Source: Candidatus Zixiibacteriota bacterium (GTDB lineage Bacteria > Zixibacteria > MSB-5A5 > GN15 > FEB-12). Taken from it: a stretch of DNA of 64,000 nt. How positions within the stretch are numbered: the stretch's first letter is position 1; the number at the start of each line of letters is the position of its first letter. Where the stretch lies: contig JAVEYB010000001.1 in the NCBI GenBank assembly GCA_034003725.1, positions 518,641 to 582,640 on the forward strand. The letters run 5' to 3'. Under the pieces are notes generated by a model. It ran no database searches. It was not told the origin of the DNA and saw nothing but the letters and a program-made list of their open reading frames with translations. Below, one piece after another: positions 53,251-63,131 of the stretch. The position numbers were made by a program, and so were the translations under genes.

Positions 53251-56200
53251 CCACGCTCACTTTTCGACATAATATGATCATCAAGCGTCATGGGCAACCT
53301 GATCGTAAAGGTCGTCCCCTTTCGCGGCTCGCTTGCGGCGGTGATCGTCCCTCGATGGTCCCTGATTATCTGATAACAGATCGACAGTCCCAGCCCGGTC
53401 CCCACGCCCACCCCTTTGGTGGTGAACCCCGGGTCGAAAATCCGGCGGAGGTGTTCGGGCTGGATACCGGCGCCGGTGTCCGCTATCTCGATAACCGCAG
53501 TATCGCCTTCGGCATGCGTCGAGATCGTTATTGTACCGTCCCCGATAATGGCCTGACGAGCGTTGTTCAACAGGTTCAGGAACACCTGATTCATTCGCCC
53601 GGGATAGTGGTTGAAAGGCGGCAGAGGACCGTAGTTGCGCACAATCGCAATATGGTGCTTGATCTCGTGATGAATCAGCGTCAGCGTATCCTCGATACCC
53701 TCGTGGATATCCGCGCGCTTGAGTTCAGCTTCGTCCAACCGGGCGAAACTACGCAGCCGTTTGACGATCGTCGTCACCCGCTCGGCCCCGTTGGCTATCA
53801 CACGATTGGCGTCGTCTATCGCAGCCAGCGCGGAGACAATCGTCCGGCTGCCGGCATGATCGGCGCTTGACACGTCCAGGCTCTTCTTGAGCTTGTCCAC
53901 CGCGCGGACCAGCGTGTCATGCATGCTGGACATGGCCCCGATCGGCGTGTTGATTTCGTGGGCAATCCCGGCGACAAGCATACCCAGCGACGCCATCTTC
54001 TCCGACTGCACGAGTTGCGTCTGCGTGTCGCGAATCTCGCGGTTGGCCCGTTCGAGATCCTGCAGCAGGCGGCGCAATTCCGTAACATCATGCGCCACCC
54101 CGATCACGTCGATTACATTACCCTGCCCGTCCCGGAGCGGATTGCCGTGCGCGGACAACCAGCGCGTCGATCCGTCCTTGTGCCGCACCCGCACTTCGAC
54201 TTCCGAGGGCGTTCGGCCGGAGAGGTACGGCTCCCGAAATTCCTCGCTGAAGCGCGGGAAATCGCGTTCGTGAAGCACCGTCTGCAGACTCGTGCCGAGA
54301 AATTCCTCGACCGCATACCCGGTGGCCGTGGTGAAATTCGGCGACAAATACGTGATCCGGCCCTCGGCATCCACCGAGAAGATGATGTCCGCGGCGTTTT
54401 CGACCAGGCGACGAAACCGTTCTTCGCTTCTCCGAAGCGCCTCAGCGACCCGACGACGCTCCAGGTAGATGCCGATCATTTCCGCGCCGGTGGTGAGCGA
54501 CCGAACATCCTCCTGGCTCCACTCGCGTTCCTGCACCAGATCGTCGAACCCGATATAACCGTACCACGATCCGTCGACCATGATCGGCACCAGCAGAATC
54601 GATTTGATTCCCTCCCGACGCAGCAGGCCGGCTTCGGACTCGGGTAACGAGGCGACCGGACCGGCTACCGGTCTTCCGCTGCCGAGTTCATCGGCCCAGC
54701 GGAACAACCCCGATTCATAGGGATAGCGCCACGCCTCGTGCTGCGCTCCCCACGGCTGCAGGCCGCTCGCGCACGCGTCGTGCTCCAGCCGCATGAACAA
54801 GCGGCCCTGCTCGTCGCGTTCATTCTCGAACACGTGAGCGCGGCCCACCACGGCCGCCTCCATGAGATAGCGAATCGCCTCATCGAGAGAGTCGCCTCGA
54901 CCTCGCTCGGAAAGCAGCGCCCGCGAACACGCCGCCAGGCCTTCCTCGTAGCGAAGCCGGGCGCCGAGTTCTTCCTGCGCCTGCCGGCGGTCTCGCACTT
55001 CGTCGGAAAGCGCCTGGTTCAGTCGCGCCAGTTGAGCCGTGCGCTGCTGCACGCGCTCCTCGAGTTCGTCATGCGCCCGCTGCAGGGCCTCCTCGGCCCG
55101 CCGCTGTTCGGTGATATCGCGCACGATTGCGAGCACCGCATCGTCGCCCGACACGACAAGGCGCGCCTCAAAGTGGTGCTGCCTGCCTTCGTGCGGCAGT
55201 TCGTATTCCAGCCGCTGCATCTGTCCGGTCGACAAGGCACGGTCGATCGCTTCCATGGTCCGCTCGGCGAGCCCGGCTGGAAGAAAGTCACGCACGTGGC
55301 CGCCGACGATCTGTTCGCGCGGCACCTGCAGCGGGCTCCCCTTGGGAGCTTTGTAATCCAGGTAGATGCCATCGCGCCGCAGCCGGAACATCAAATCCGG
55401 AATCGTCTCCAGCAGGGCCCGATTCTGCGACTCGCTCTCCGCCAGATCACGATTGACACGGGCCAGTTCGGCCGTGCGCTGCTCCACCCGAAGCTCCAGC
55501 TCGTCGTGGGCTCGTTGCAGCGCTTCCTCGGCGCGCTTTCTTGCGGTAATGTCTCTGCCGATGCCCACATAATACAGCGTCTCCCCGGCCTCCCCTTCGA
55601 TCGTGAACACCGACAAATCGAGCGGAAACGGCTCGCGGGGGGGCAGATCGATCATTATCTCTCCGCGAAACGCACCGTCTTGTTCGATCGCCGCGCCGAT
55701 GCGATCGACGTTTTCCAGCCCAATCACCTCGACCAGATGCATCCCCACCGCCTGCCGGTCCGGGATGCCCGAGGCGATGTGGTGTGCGGGGTTGCGCTCA
55801 ACCAGCTTCAAATCCCGGTCGAAAATGGTAATCGAGTCGTTGGCACGATCGAAAATCTCCCGGTATAACTGCAGCTTGCGCTGGGCCTCTTTTTGCTCCG
55901 TGATGTCGATTCCGGTGGCTACGACATACTCGACTTCACCGCCGGGAGTGCGCAGTGCCGTATTGAGCCACGTGATCCGGCGGCGGTCCCCGTCGCGGGT
56001 GAGCCAGTCGTTCTCGCCGTGAACCGTCCCGGTCGACGACATGATCGCCTGATAGAGGTCGTCGATATACGCTTTGTCTTCGTCGGCAATGGCAACCTCG
56101 ATAAGACTCTTGCCTTCGACTTCATGAAACCGGTAACCGCTCGTCTCTTCGGCGGCCCGGTTGAAGCGGACAATTCGTCCCTGCGGATCGAGCACGACAA

Positions 56201-58076
56201 CCAACGCACCCACGGTGTCGAGCACGGCGGTGACGAAATTGCGCTCGGCCTGCAGCGCCTGCTCCGCGTGTTTCCGCTGGGATATGTCGTACACGCCGCC
56301 GATGATGACCGGCTCGCCTCCGAGCACAGTCGAGTTAAGTGAAAACATCGACCAGAACACGGTCCCGTCGACACGCTTCAGCTGGACTTCCAAATTCTCC
56401 ACCCGGCCGTCACGAGTGAGCATGTCGATTACCTGACTGCGGTCTTCAGGCCGGGCGTAGAAGTCCGGTGAGCGCTGTCCGATCAATTCTCGCGCCGACA
56501 AACCGACCAGGGCGCCCAGATGATCGTTGGCGTATATGATCCGGCCCGTTTCGATACTGCTTACGATGGTCGGTACCGGCGACGCGTCGATGATGATTCG
56601 CAACTGCTCGTCGGCCTGCTTGGCACGTGTGATGTCCGTGTACACCCACACGCGGCCGTGGTCGGTCGCATCCTGTCCGGTGACCGAAAAGCTGTAGACG
56701 GAAACGACGCGGCGCACCGGTTCCAGCAGGGTGAATGCGCGCTGGTACAGCGTGTCCGGCTCGAACACCTCCTGCGAGAGATCGTCGGGCGTATCGGCAA
56801 GCCGCATGATAAGCTCGCGATAGTGCTCGCGATGCTCGAACCGCGACTCGGCCCGGCAGTGAAACGTGCGCACCGGCTGCCCGATCAATTCGGCGGCGTC
56901 GATGCCGAAGAACTCGGTCACCCCGAGATTGGTGGTGATGACCGTCCCCTGATGATCGACCATGACGATTGCGCTGAACGACGTGTCGATCAGCGCCTGC
57001 AGCCGGGCGTTGGTCTGCGCCAGCTGCGCGCGGTGCTGCTCCAGGTGCGCGGCGCGGTCTTCCAGCTCGCGGTTGAGACGCTGCAGATCCGACGTACGCT
57101 CCGCCACCGCCTGTTCGAGCGTCTGATAGGCGCGGATATTTTCCAGCGCGGATCCGGCCAGCGTGGCGTACATCTCGACCCGTGCTATATCCTGGTCGTC
57201 CATGGCCCGGTCGTGATATTGCATGTTGCCGATGATGACGCCGATCGGCGTACCGTGCACCCGAACCGGCGTTATGACCAGCGCCTTGGTGCGGATGACG
57301 CGATTCGGCTCGCGCGGCCAGCGGGGATCCGCGTTCAGGTCCTCGATGAACACCGTCCGGTTCTCCGCATAACTCTCCATCACATGCGGCGGGCGAGGCA
57401 TGTGTTCGTCGAGAACGTTGCGTTTGAAGTGCTCGATACGATCCGGCGGGTCGAACGGCCAGCAGAGTGACCGAAGTCGCAGCGCCCCGTCATCCACGAG
57501 AAACAGCATCGACCGATCGAAATCGAGACTGGACGTCATCAGCTCCGGTATCAGATCGAGCAGCTCGTCCTCACGATACACCTGCGAGAATCGGTTCGAA
57601 ACGTTGTTTAGCGCCGCCAGCTGCCGATTGGCGAACTCCAGCCGTTCCGTCCGTTCCGAAATCCGGCGCTCCAGATCACGCGAATAATCAGTCAGTTCGC
57701 GATGCAGCCGGGCGTCTTCGATCGCCTGATAGATCGTAATTTCAAGGTCGTTGATTTCGAGAGGCTTGAGGATGAAATGGTATGCGCCTCGTCGGATTGC
57801 GTCGCGCGCGTGCGACACCGATCCGTGAGCCGTCAGGACGATCACCGGAACCTCCGGTCCCCGCTCCTTCATCCTGGCGAGCACATCCAGGCCGTTGCGG
57901 TCAGGGAGGTTCAAGTCGCACAGGACCGCTGCGATTGCGTCCGGGTCGAACTTCGCCAGCCCCCTGGCCCCCGACGGCGCCGTGATAACCCGAAAGCCGC
58001 GTGCCCGAAGGCGGCGCGACGTTACGCCCCGCTCCACGGCATCGGCTTCGATGTATAGAATGGTGATCCTGGTCAT
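53247..58076 (-). CDS. Receiver-GAF-multi-PAS hybrid sensor histidine kinase
   Basis: 1609 residues, no membrane segment. Order: receiver (about 1-120, Asp in VLCDLNLPDRNG), a GAF domain (LDFDRSMLFLVDDGALRLRS), five PAS (for example SFSAIVMVDHQGTVITTN; GALVVVLDPQGRIVRFNRAA), a second GAF (GIKSILLVPIMVDGSWYGYI), a sixth PAS (ADIIFSVDAEGRITYLSPNF), HisKA (LVAGIAHEINTPIGAMSSM) and HATPase (DTGAGIQPEHLRRIFDPGFT). The start ATG gives MTRITILYIEAD, a receiver strand. A cytosolic integrator of several ligands. No output regulator is in its operon. Confidence 0.94.
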   Translation of the reverse strand: MTRITILYIEADAVERGVTSRRLRARGFRVITAPSGARGLAKFDPDAIAAVLCDLNLPDRNGLDVLARMKERGPEVPVIVLTAHGSVSHARDAIRRGAYHFILKPLEINDLEITIYQAIEDARLHRELTDYSRDLERRISERTERLEFANRQLAALNNVSNRFSQVYREDELLDLIPELMTSSLDFDRSMLFLVDDGALRLRSLCWPFDPPDRIEHFKRNVLDEHMPRPPHVMESYAENRTVFIEDLNADPRWPREPNRVIRTKALVITPVRVHGTPIGVIIGNMQYHDRAMDDQDIARVEMYATLAGSALENIRAYQTLEQAVAERTSDLQRLNRELEDRAAHLEQHRAQLAQTNARLQALIDTSFSAIVMVDHQGTVITTNLGVTEFFGIDAAELIGQPVRTFHCRAESRFEHREHYRELIMRLADTPDDLSQEVFEPDTLYQRAFTLLEPVRRVVSVYSFSVTGQDATDHGRVWVYTDITRAKQADEQLRIIIDASPVPTIVSSIETGRIIYANDHLGALVGLSARELIGQRSPDFYARPEDRSQVIDMLTRDGRVENLEVQLKRVDGTVFWSMFSLNSTVLGGEPVIIGGVYDISQRKHAEQALQAERNFVTAVLDTVGALVVVLDPQGRIVRFNRAAEETSGYRFHEVEGKSLIEVAIADEDKAYIDDLYQAIMSSTGTVHGENDWLTRDGDRRRITWLNTALRTPGGEVEYVVATGIDITEQKEAQRKLQLYREIFDRANDSITIFDRDLKLVERNPAHHIASGIPDRQAVGMHLVEVIGLENVDRIGAAIEQDGAFRGEIMIDLPPREPFPLDLSVFTIEGEAGETLYYVGIGRDITARKRAEEALQRAHDELELRVEQRTAELARVNRDLAESESQNRALLETIPDLMFRLRRDGIYLDYKAPKGSPLQVPREQIVGGHVRDFLPAGLAERTMEAIDRALSTGQMQRLEYELPHEGRQHHFEARLVVSGDDAVLAIVRDITEQRRAEEALQRAHDELEERVQQRTAQLARLNQALSDEVRDRRQAQEELGARLRYEEGLAACSRALLSERGRGDSLDEAIRYLMEAAVVGRAHVFENERDEQGRLFMRLEHDACASGLQPWGAQHEAWRYPYESGLFRWADELGSGRPVAGPVASLPESEAGLLRREGIKSILLVPIMVDGSWYGYIGFDDLVQEREWSQEDVRSLTTGAEMIGIYLERRRVAEALRRSEERFRRLVENAADIIFSVDAEGRITYLSPNFTTATGYAVEEFLGTSLQTVLHERDFPRFSEEFREPYLSGRTPSEVEVRVRHKDGSTRWLSAHGNPLRDGQGNVIDVIGVAHDVTELRRLLQDLERANREIRDTQTQLVQSEKMASLGMLVAGIAHEINTPIGAMSSMHDTLVRAVDKLKKSLDVSSADHAGSRTIVSALAAIDDANRVIANGAERVTTIVKRLRSFARLDEAELKRADIHEGIEDTLTLIHHEIKHHIAIVRNYGPLPPFNHYPGRMNQVFLNLLNNARQAIIGDGTITISTHAEGDTAVIEIADTGAGIQPEHLRRIFDPGFTTKGVGVGTGLGLSICYQIIRDHRGTITAASEPRKGTTFTIRLPMTLDDHIMSKSERG

Positions 58077-58151
58077 GGTTGTCGAGGCGCCTCGTCTGCG
58101 CCGCGCCCCGGCTCGCACGGGGCCGGGGTGCATATACCTGCGCCGAGGTCG

Positions 58152-61100
58152 CTAGCTTGTCAGTTGGGCAAGGCGGGCCCGCGCATCGGCGATTTCCTTC
58201 AGCTCTGTGTCGGGATTGCTCCAGAATCGAAGCATCTCGCGAAAATGCTCCACTGCGGTCGTCCGATCGCCCAACTCCTGTGACGCAACGCCGAGATAAT
58301 AGTGCGTCATGGGATACGTGAACCCGGAGTTCGTGCGTTCCGTCCCCTCGACGAGAGGCGTGAGCACGTCAATGGCCTCCTTGTAGCGCCCTGTCTTCAC
58401 CATTATCTGCCCGATGGCATAGTCATTTCCCGTCTGGTTCGGCTGCGACGACTTGATAAGGTAGTACGCGCGGATCACGGCGGCGGTATCGGCGGCGGCG
58501 TGCGCCTCGAACAGCGAATCCAGACCATCGGCCAGCGAATGCATTTGCTGCGGGAGTCGGTTGCGAAAGTCCGTGATTTCGCGAGTGAACAGGGCGCGCA
58601 TTTCCTCCGCCTGACTGTGATCCATCGCCACGACCTCGATCGGGTAACTCATGCGCTGAAACGTGCCCGCGACCTTGTACGCCTGCCGCAGATAGTAGTG
58701 TGCGCTGTCGCGCTGCCCCATGAGATCGAAAAACCCCTTGAGGACGCCGTAACTCGACGATATCAGGTTTTCGTCACCCGTCTTCTGCGCGTGCTCCAGG
58801 GCACGGTGCCGCCAGGCCAGATTTTCCTTGAAACGCCCCCGCCACAAAGACAGGTTGCCCATCGAGTTGTCGTACTGACGCATCTCGTACGGGTCGTCGC
58901 CGAACTCCTTCGGAATGCGGGCCAGAAGCTGCTCCGCCTTGTCCAACTCCCGCTTCTGCACGTACGCATTCGCGAGCGACGAGATCGGGTCGGGATCGTC
59001 GGGGAACCGCTCCATTGCTTCCCGGTACAGCTCGATAGCATCGTCGAACCTGTTCAGCCGAAAGTACAGTGTGCCGAGGGATTGATAGTAGTCGGCGGTC
59101 TGCGGCGAGGTCTCCAGCAGCCGTTCGTACGACGGAATGGCCCCCTCGAAATTGTTGTACTGCGATCGGAGGTCGGCGTACTGCTGCAGCGCGAACGGAT
59201 ATTCGGGGTCAATCATGAGCACGGTGTCCAGTTGAATGAATGCCTGGACCGTGTCCCGCTCAAACGCACTGATCGCGACCGCGTAAAACGTCCGACCCTC
59301 TTTGTCCTCCGGATAGGTCTCCACAAACCGCTTGATCTTGTCGTACGCCGGTTCGTACTGCTGGCGCTGCCACAAGTCCACATAGATATCGAGCAGCGAG
59401 CGCTCCCGCCGGGGCAGCTTGTCCTGGTACACGAGCGCCTTGCTCAGGTAACCGACCCCCTTCTGCTGCCGTCCCTGGAACACGTGGACCATTCCGATAC
59501 GCATGTATGGAAGCGCAAAGGTGGAATCGATCTCGATCGCCTTCTCGAACTGCTTGATCGCCTCTTCCCATTGCGACAAACCGAACAACTCGACACCCTT
59601 GTGATATTCTTTATAGGCTTCGGGTGACGAGGCAAAACTGGAGGCGCTGATATCGCGCGCGTCCGCCTGCGCCACGTTCAGCGAGGTCGCGATTTTCGTG
59701 GTGAGAGAATCCACCAGAACGAACGGATCCGACCCTACGACTTTTTCGCCCAGCAGAATCGTGCCGGAGGTAATATCCTCGAGCCGGGCATCGATCCGAA
59801 TCTGATCGCCCACTTTGAAGAATGACCCCGACAGCAGCTTGGCGGCGCCGAGCGCCTTGGCCGCATCGACATAATCCTCCCGGGAGTACTGCTCGTCGCT
59901 TCGAACGCCAAGGTGATCGAAAACACGCTCCCGGCTGATGATGTTGATGGAGCCGCTTTGCGACAGATCGGTGAGCATGATTTCCGGCAGCCCCGTCTGC
60001 AGCCAGTCCAGTTCCGGGTCGCCGGTCTTGTTGCTGAAACTGAGAATCGCCAGGCTGTTGACGCCCTGCGCGAGACGGCCCGCGAGCGACAGGGCTTTGT
60101 CGATCTCGCCCCCGCCCGGAAGATCGCTCATGCGGGTTTCGACGTCTACGTCCAGGCACTGCTCGATCAGACCACTGACGATTACCATGCCGACAAGGAT
60201 GACGATCACGAGCTTCCACGTCAGGTTGATCTTGAACGTCCGCCCGCCAGCAGGCATGCGGTCGGTGATCGCCGACACCGTTTCAGTCACCCCGGAGTCG
60301 TACTGGCGGCGAAGGGACCGCAGGTCGACCACGAGGTCGCGGGTGTCCTGGTAACGGTCGGCGGGATCTTTTTGCAGGCACTTGGCGATAATACGCTCGA
60401 GCTCGGCGGGGATATCCGCATTCTTCAGATGCGGCGGCTCCGGCTGCGACTCGAGAATTTTCGCCAGCGTCGATACTTGCGTCTTCCCGGCAAACGGCAT
60501 TTCGCCGGTCGCCATCTGGTACAACAGGATCCCGAAAGAGAAGATGTCGGAACGGTTGTCGACTTTCTCGCCGCGCACCTGTTCCGGCGACATGTAGGTC
60601 ACGGTCCCCAGAATTTTGCCGGCCCTTGTCAGCTCCTGACTGACCGTGCGCGTGCTGTCCTCCCCCTCCTTCTCGAACTGCACCGGCGTCACCGGCTTGG
60701 CCAGACCGAAATCCAGCACTTTCGGCTCCCCGCTCTCATCGACCAGGATGTTCTCGGCTTTGATATCGCGGTGGACAATTCCCTTCTGATGGGCAGCGGC
60801 GAGGCCGGAGGCTATTTTCGATGCGTACCGAAGAATCGTCGCCATGTCCGGTTTGTCTTCCCGGAGAATCGACGCCAACGACCGTCCGGCGATATACTCC
60901 ATGACTATGTAGTTCATGTCGCGATTGCTGCCCGGCTCCTTCTCGACCCCGAGATCGTAGATCCCCATGACATTCGGGTGCGACACCTGTGCGGCCGTTC
61001 TTGCCTCGCGATAAAAGCGCTCCCGGCGCTCCGCATCGTCGAAATACTCCGCGAGCAGGATCTTCAGCGCCACCTGACGTCCCAGCTTCTGGTCTTCGGC

Positions 61101-61187
61101 AAGAAACACGGCTCCCATGCCGCCCTCGCCGATCTTGCGATCGATCCTGAAATGCGCGAATTGCTGTCCGGGTGTTAGCATCGTCAT
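58152..61187 (-). CDS. Membrane Ser/Thr protein kinase with TolB-like and TPR domains
   Basis: 1011 residues. The Hanks-type kinase occupies about 12-290: Lys42 (VALKI), HRDIKAEN with Asp141, DFG at 159-161 and SPEQVRG; all are intact. A single transmembrane helix (LVIVILVGMVIVSGLIEQ) is followed by a TolB-like N-terminal domain (ILSFSNKTGDPELDWLQTGL) and about ten TPRs (GRIYTEKAIEI-like ALPYMRIGMVHVFQGRQQK). So a cytosolic kinase with an outside sensor/scaffold. Its start overlaps the PP2C stop by 4 bases. Confidence 0.94.
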   Translation of the reverse strand: MTMLTPGQQFAHFRIDRKIGEGGMGAVFLAEDQKLGRQVALKILLAEYFDDAERRERFYREARTAAQVSHPNVMGIYDLGVEKEPGSNRDMNYIVMEYIAGRSLASILREDKPDMATILRYASKIASGLAAAHQKGIVHRDIKAENILVDESGEPKVLDFGLAKPVTPVQFEKEGEDSTRTVSQELTRAGKILGTVTYMSPEQVRGEKVDNRSDIFSFGILLYQMATGEMPFAGKTQVSTLAKILESQPEPPHLKNADIPAELERIIAKCLQKDPADRYQDTRDLVVDLRSLRRQYDSGVTETVSAITDRMPAGGRTFKINLTWKLVIVILVGMVIVSGLIEQCLDVDVETRMSDLPGGGEIDKALSLAGRLAQGVNSLAILSFSNKTGDPELDWLQTGLPEIMLTDLSQSGSINIISRERVFDHLGVRSDEQYSREDYVDAAKALGAAKLLSGSFFKVGDQIRIDARLEDITSGTILLGEKVVGSDPFVLVDSLTTKIATSLNVAQADARDISASSFASSPEAYKEYHKGVELFGLSQWEEAIKQFEKAIEIDSTFALPYMRIGMVHVFQGRQQKGVGYLSKALVYQDKLPRRERSLLDIYVDLWQRQQYEPAYDKIKRFVETYPEDKEGRTFYAVAISAFERDTVQAFIQLDTVLMIDPEYPFALQQYADLRSQYNNFEGAIPSYERLLETSPQTADYYQSLGTLYFRLNRFDDAIELYREAMERFPDDPDPISSLANAYVQKRELDKAEQLLARIPKEFGDDPYEMRQYDNSMGNLSLWRGRFKENLAWRHRALEHAQKTGDENLISSSYGVLKGFFDLMGQRDSAHYYLRQAYKVAGTFQRMSYPIEVVAMDHSQAEEMRALFTREITDFRNRLPQQMHSLADGLDSLFEAHAAADTAAVIRAYYLIKSSQPNQTGNDYAIGQIMVKTGRYKEAIDVLTPLVEGTERTNSGFTYPMTHYYLGVASQELGDRTTAVEHFREMLRFWSNPDTELKEIADARARLAQLTS

Positions 61188-62830
61188 TCCTTTTTCACTA
61201 CGAGCATGGTCACATCGTCAGACTGGGCCGCCCCCTGAATGAACTGCTCGATATCCCGCCGCAGCTCACCCGTGATCTCCGCCGGCGTGCCGTGCCGCGC
61301 GCCGGTCAATGTCCTTGAGGTCCGCTCTTCACCGTACTGCCCCTCCGGACCTTCGGCTTCCGTCACGCCGTCGGAGAAGACGAACAGCACGTCCCCTCTG
61401 CGGAACGTCGCCTGCGCTTCCTGCCACGTATTAAAATTGAACGCGCCGATCATGGTCCCCGACGCCTCCAGCAGTTCCAGCGTACCGTCGCTGCGAACGA
61501 GCATCGGCGGATTGTGGCCCGCGTTAATGTAGGTCATGGCGCCGGTCTCCGCATCAAGAATACCGATAAACAGGGTGGCAAAATCGCCGGGATCGCTGAA
61601 TTTGTACAACTGATACGAAACCTGCTCCACCGTGCGCAGCAGGTCGAACGGCTTCTGCTCGTACAGGATGCGGAACGACGCCAGGATATTGGCCATCAGC
61701 AGCGCCGCACCCATCCCTTTGCCGGACACGTCGGCCACGAGAAACAGCAGCCGCCCGTCCGGCAGCAGGGCGAAGTCATACATGTCGCCGCCGACCGAGC
61801 GCGACGACTCCACGGTCGCGTGCAGCGAAAACCCCGGCAGTTCCGGCTTGTCAACCCGCAGCAGCCGACGCTGGATTCCGGCTGCCCGATTCAGCTCCGC
61901 GTCCATCACCTGCTTTTCTTCGCGCTCCTCCAGCAGTTCATAGTTGAGCAGCCGGGAGGCGATAATATTGCCGAACATTGCCAGCAGACGGAGATAATCG
62001 TTGTTGTATCGATGCATCGGGTTGGTGGTGTCGACGTACAACACCCCGAGGACACGCCCCTCGTCGAACAACGGCGCGGCCATGGCCGACTTCAACTCCG
62101 ACAGGATGATGGACTGCTGCGCGGCGTAGCGCGGATCCACCGTCGGATCGCCCACCAGGATCGCCGACTTCTCGTCGAGAATCTGCTGGATGATGGTCCG
62201 CGACAACGTAAACGAGCCGAGGTCCTTTCCCCCCGGTAAAAGCGTGGCTGCCGTATAAACGTCGCCGGTTTCCTCGGACGTGAACAGGATAGCCAGACGG
62301 TCCGCGGGCACGACCCGGCCGACCAGCCCAAGGGCACGCTCCAGCATTACCTCTCGCGGCTCGGAAAGCACCAGCATCCGCGCCATCTCCGACAGGGTGG
62401 GAAACAACTCGGGGTTATCCGACGCTTTCTGCGGAAGCGGCTTGAGGGCCTCGTTGATGTCCAGAAAAACCGATTTCTCCGGATCGAAATCCGACAACTG
62501 CGCACGGTGTGACCGCGTATGGTCGGCCGAAGGCTGGTCGCTGTCGGACAGCCTGAACTCGGTGCTGCCAAAAGCGATCTGGTCGCCGCTTTTCAGTTCC
62601 GTGCGCGCGCTGACCCGCACCTGGTTCACCGTCGTTCCGTTGTGGCTGCCCAGATCGGTCACAAATACCTGTTTCCCTGCAGCGTCGACTTCGACTTCGG
62701 CATGGCGTCTCGACACCGTGCCGTTCGGCACGCATATGTCACAGTCGGATTTGCGCCCCACCAGGAAGCGACCCGGTGAAAGTTTGAACGTGTAATAGTG
62801 TTCCCCGTCGGTGCCAATAAGTGATAGCAT
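61184..62830 (-). CDS. FHA-GAF-PP2C (SpoIIE-type) phosphatase
   Basis: 548 residues. FHA domain (about 22-95, with FLVGRKSDCDICVPNGTVSR and DLGSHNGTTVN), a phosphothreonine reader; GAF (about 155-310, DRLAILFTSEETGDVYTAAT); and a PPM phosphatase domain (VGGDMYDFALLPDGRL; VADVSGKGMGAALLMANI). It can thus read phospho-Thr marks, perhaps those of the downstream kinase, and dephosphorylate a target. First gene of the minus-strand signalling operon, translated in coupling with the kinase. The 301-base gap upstream should hold the promoter. Confidence 0.94.
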   Translation of the reverse strand: MLSLIGTDGEHYYTFKLSPGRFLVGRKSDCDICVPNGTVSRRHAEVEVDAAGKQVFVTDLGSHNGTTVNQVRVSARTELKSGDQIAFGSTEFRLSDSDQPSADHTRSHRAQLSDFDPEKSVFLDINEALKPLPQKASDNPELFPTLSEMARMLVLSEPREVMLERALGLVGRVVPADRLAILFTSEETGDVYTAATLLPGGKDLGSFTLSRTIIQQILDEKSAILVGDPTVDPRYAAQQSIILSELKSAMAAPLFDEGRVLGVLYVDTTNPMHRYNNDYLRLLAMFGNIIASRLLNYELLEEREEKQVMDAELNRAAGIQRRLLRVDKPELPGFSLHATVESSRSVGGDMYDFALLPDGRLLFLVADVSGKGMGAALLMANILASFRILYEQKPFDLLRTVEQVSYQLYKFSDPGDFATLFIGILDAETGAMTYINAGHNPPMLVRSDGTLELLEASGTMIGAFNFNTWQEAQATFRRGDVLFVFSDGVTEAEGPEGQYGEERTSRTLTGARHGTPAEITGELRRDIEQFIQGAAQSDDVTMLVVKKE

Positions 62831-63131
62831 GAAGTGTGTATTCCTTTTTCGCGGCAGTGGCGTCGGTGCATATCGTCTGCCCGCCTCACATGCCCTCGGT
62901 TCGGGCCGCGGGCGGCCTGGTATTGGTTGTGAAGTCCCGACGCCGTGGCCGATAATGTACGTGGCCGACCGACTTTTGACAACCCCTGTTTCAGACCACC
63001 TTTTGCCCCGCCGGGCGGCCCGTGGCCCGTCCTTGCCAGCCGGTATCCATAATCCTATATTGAACCCGAGACGGGCCGCTCCCCAACGGCGGACCCATTC
63101 TGCTGTCGCGTTGGTACGAGGGTGTCATTGC
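62831..63131. other. Divergent intergenic region
   Basis: About 300 bases between the signalling operon (-) and the PEP-synthase-like gene (+). No gene is seen. CG-rich stretches could pair, but no convincing terminator or T tract exists. Promoters for both directions are expected here; none was confidently placed. Confidence 0.5.
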
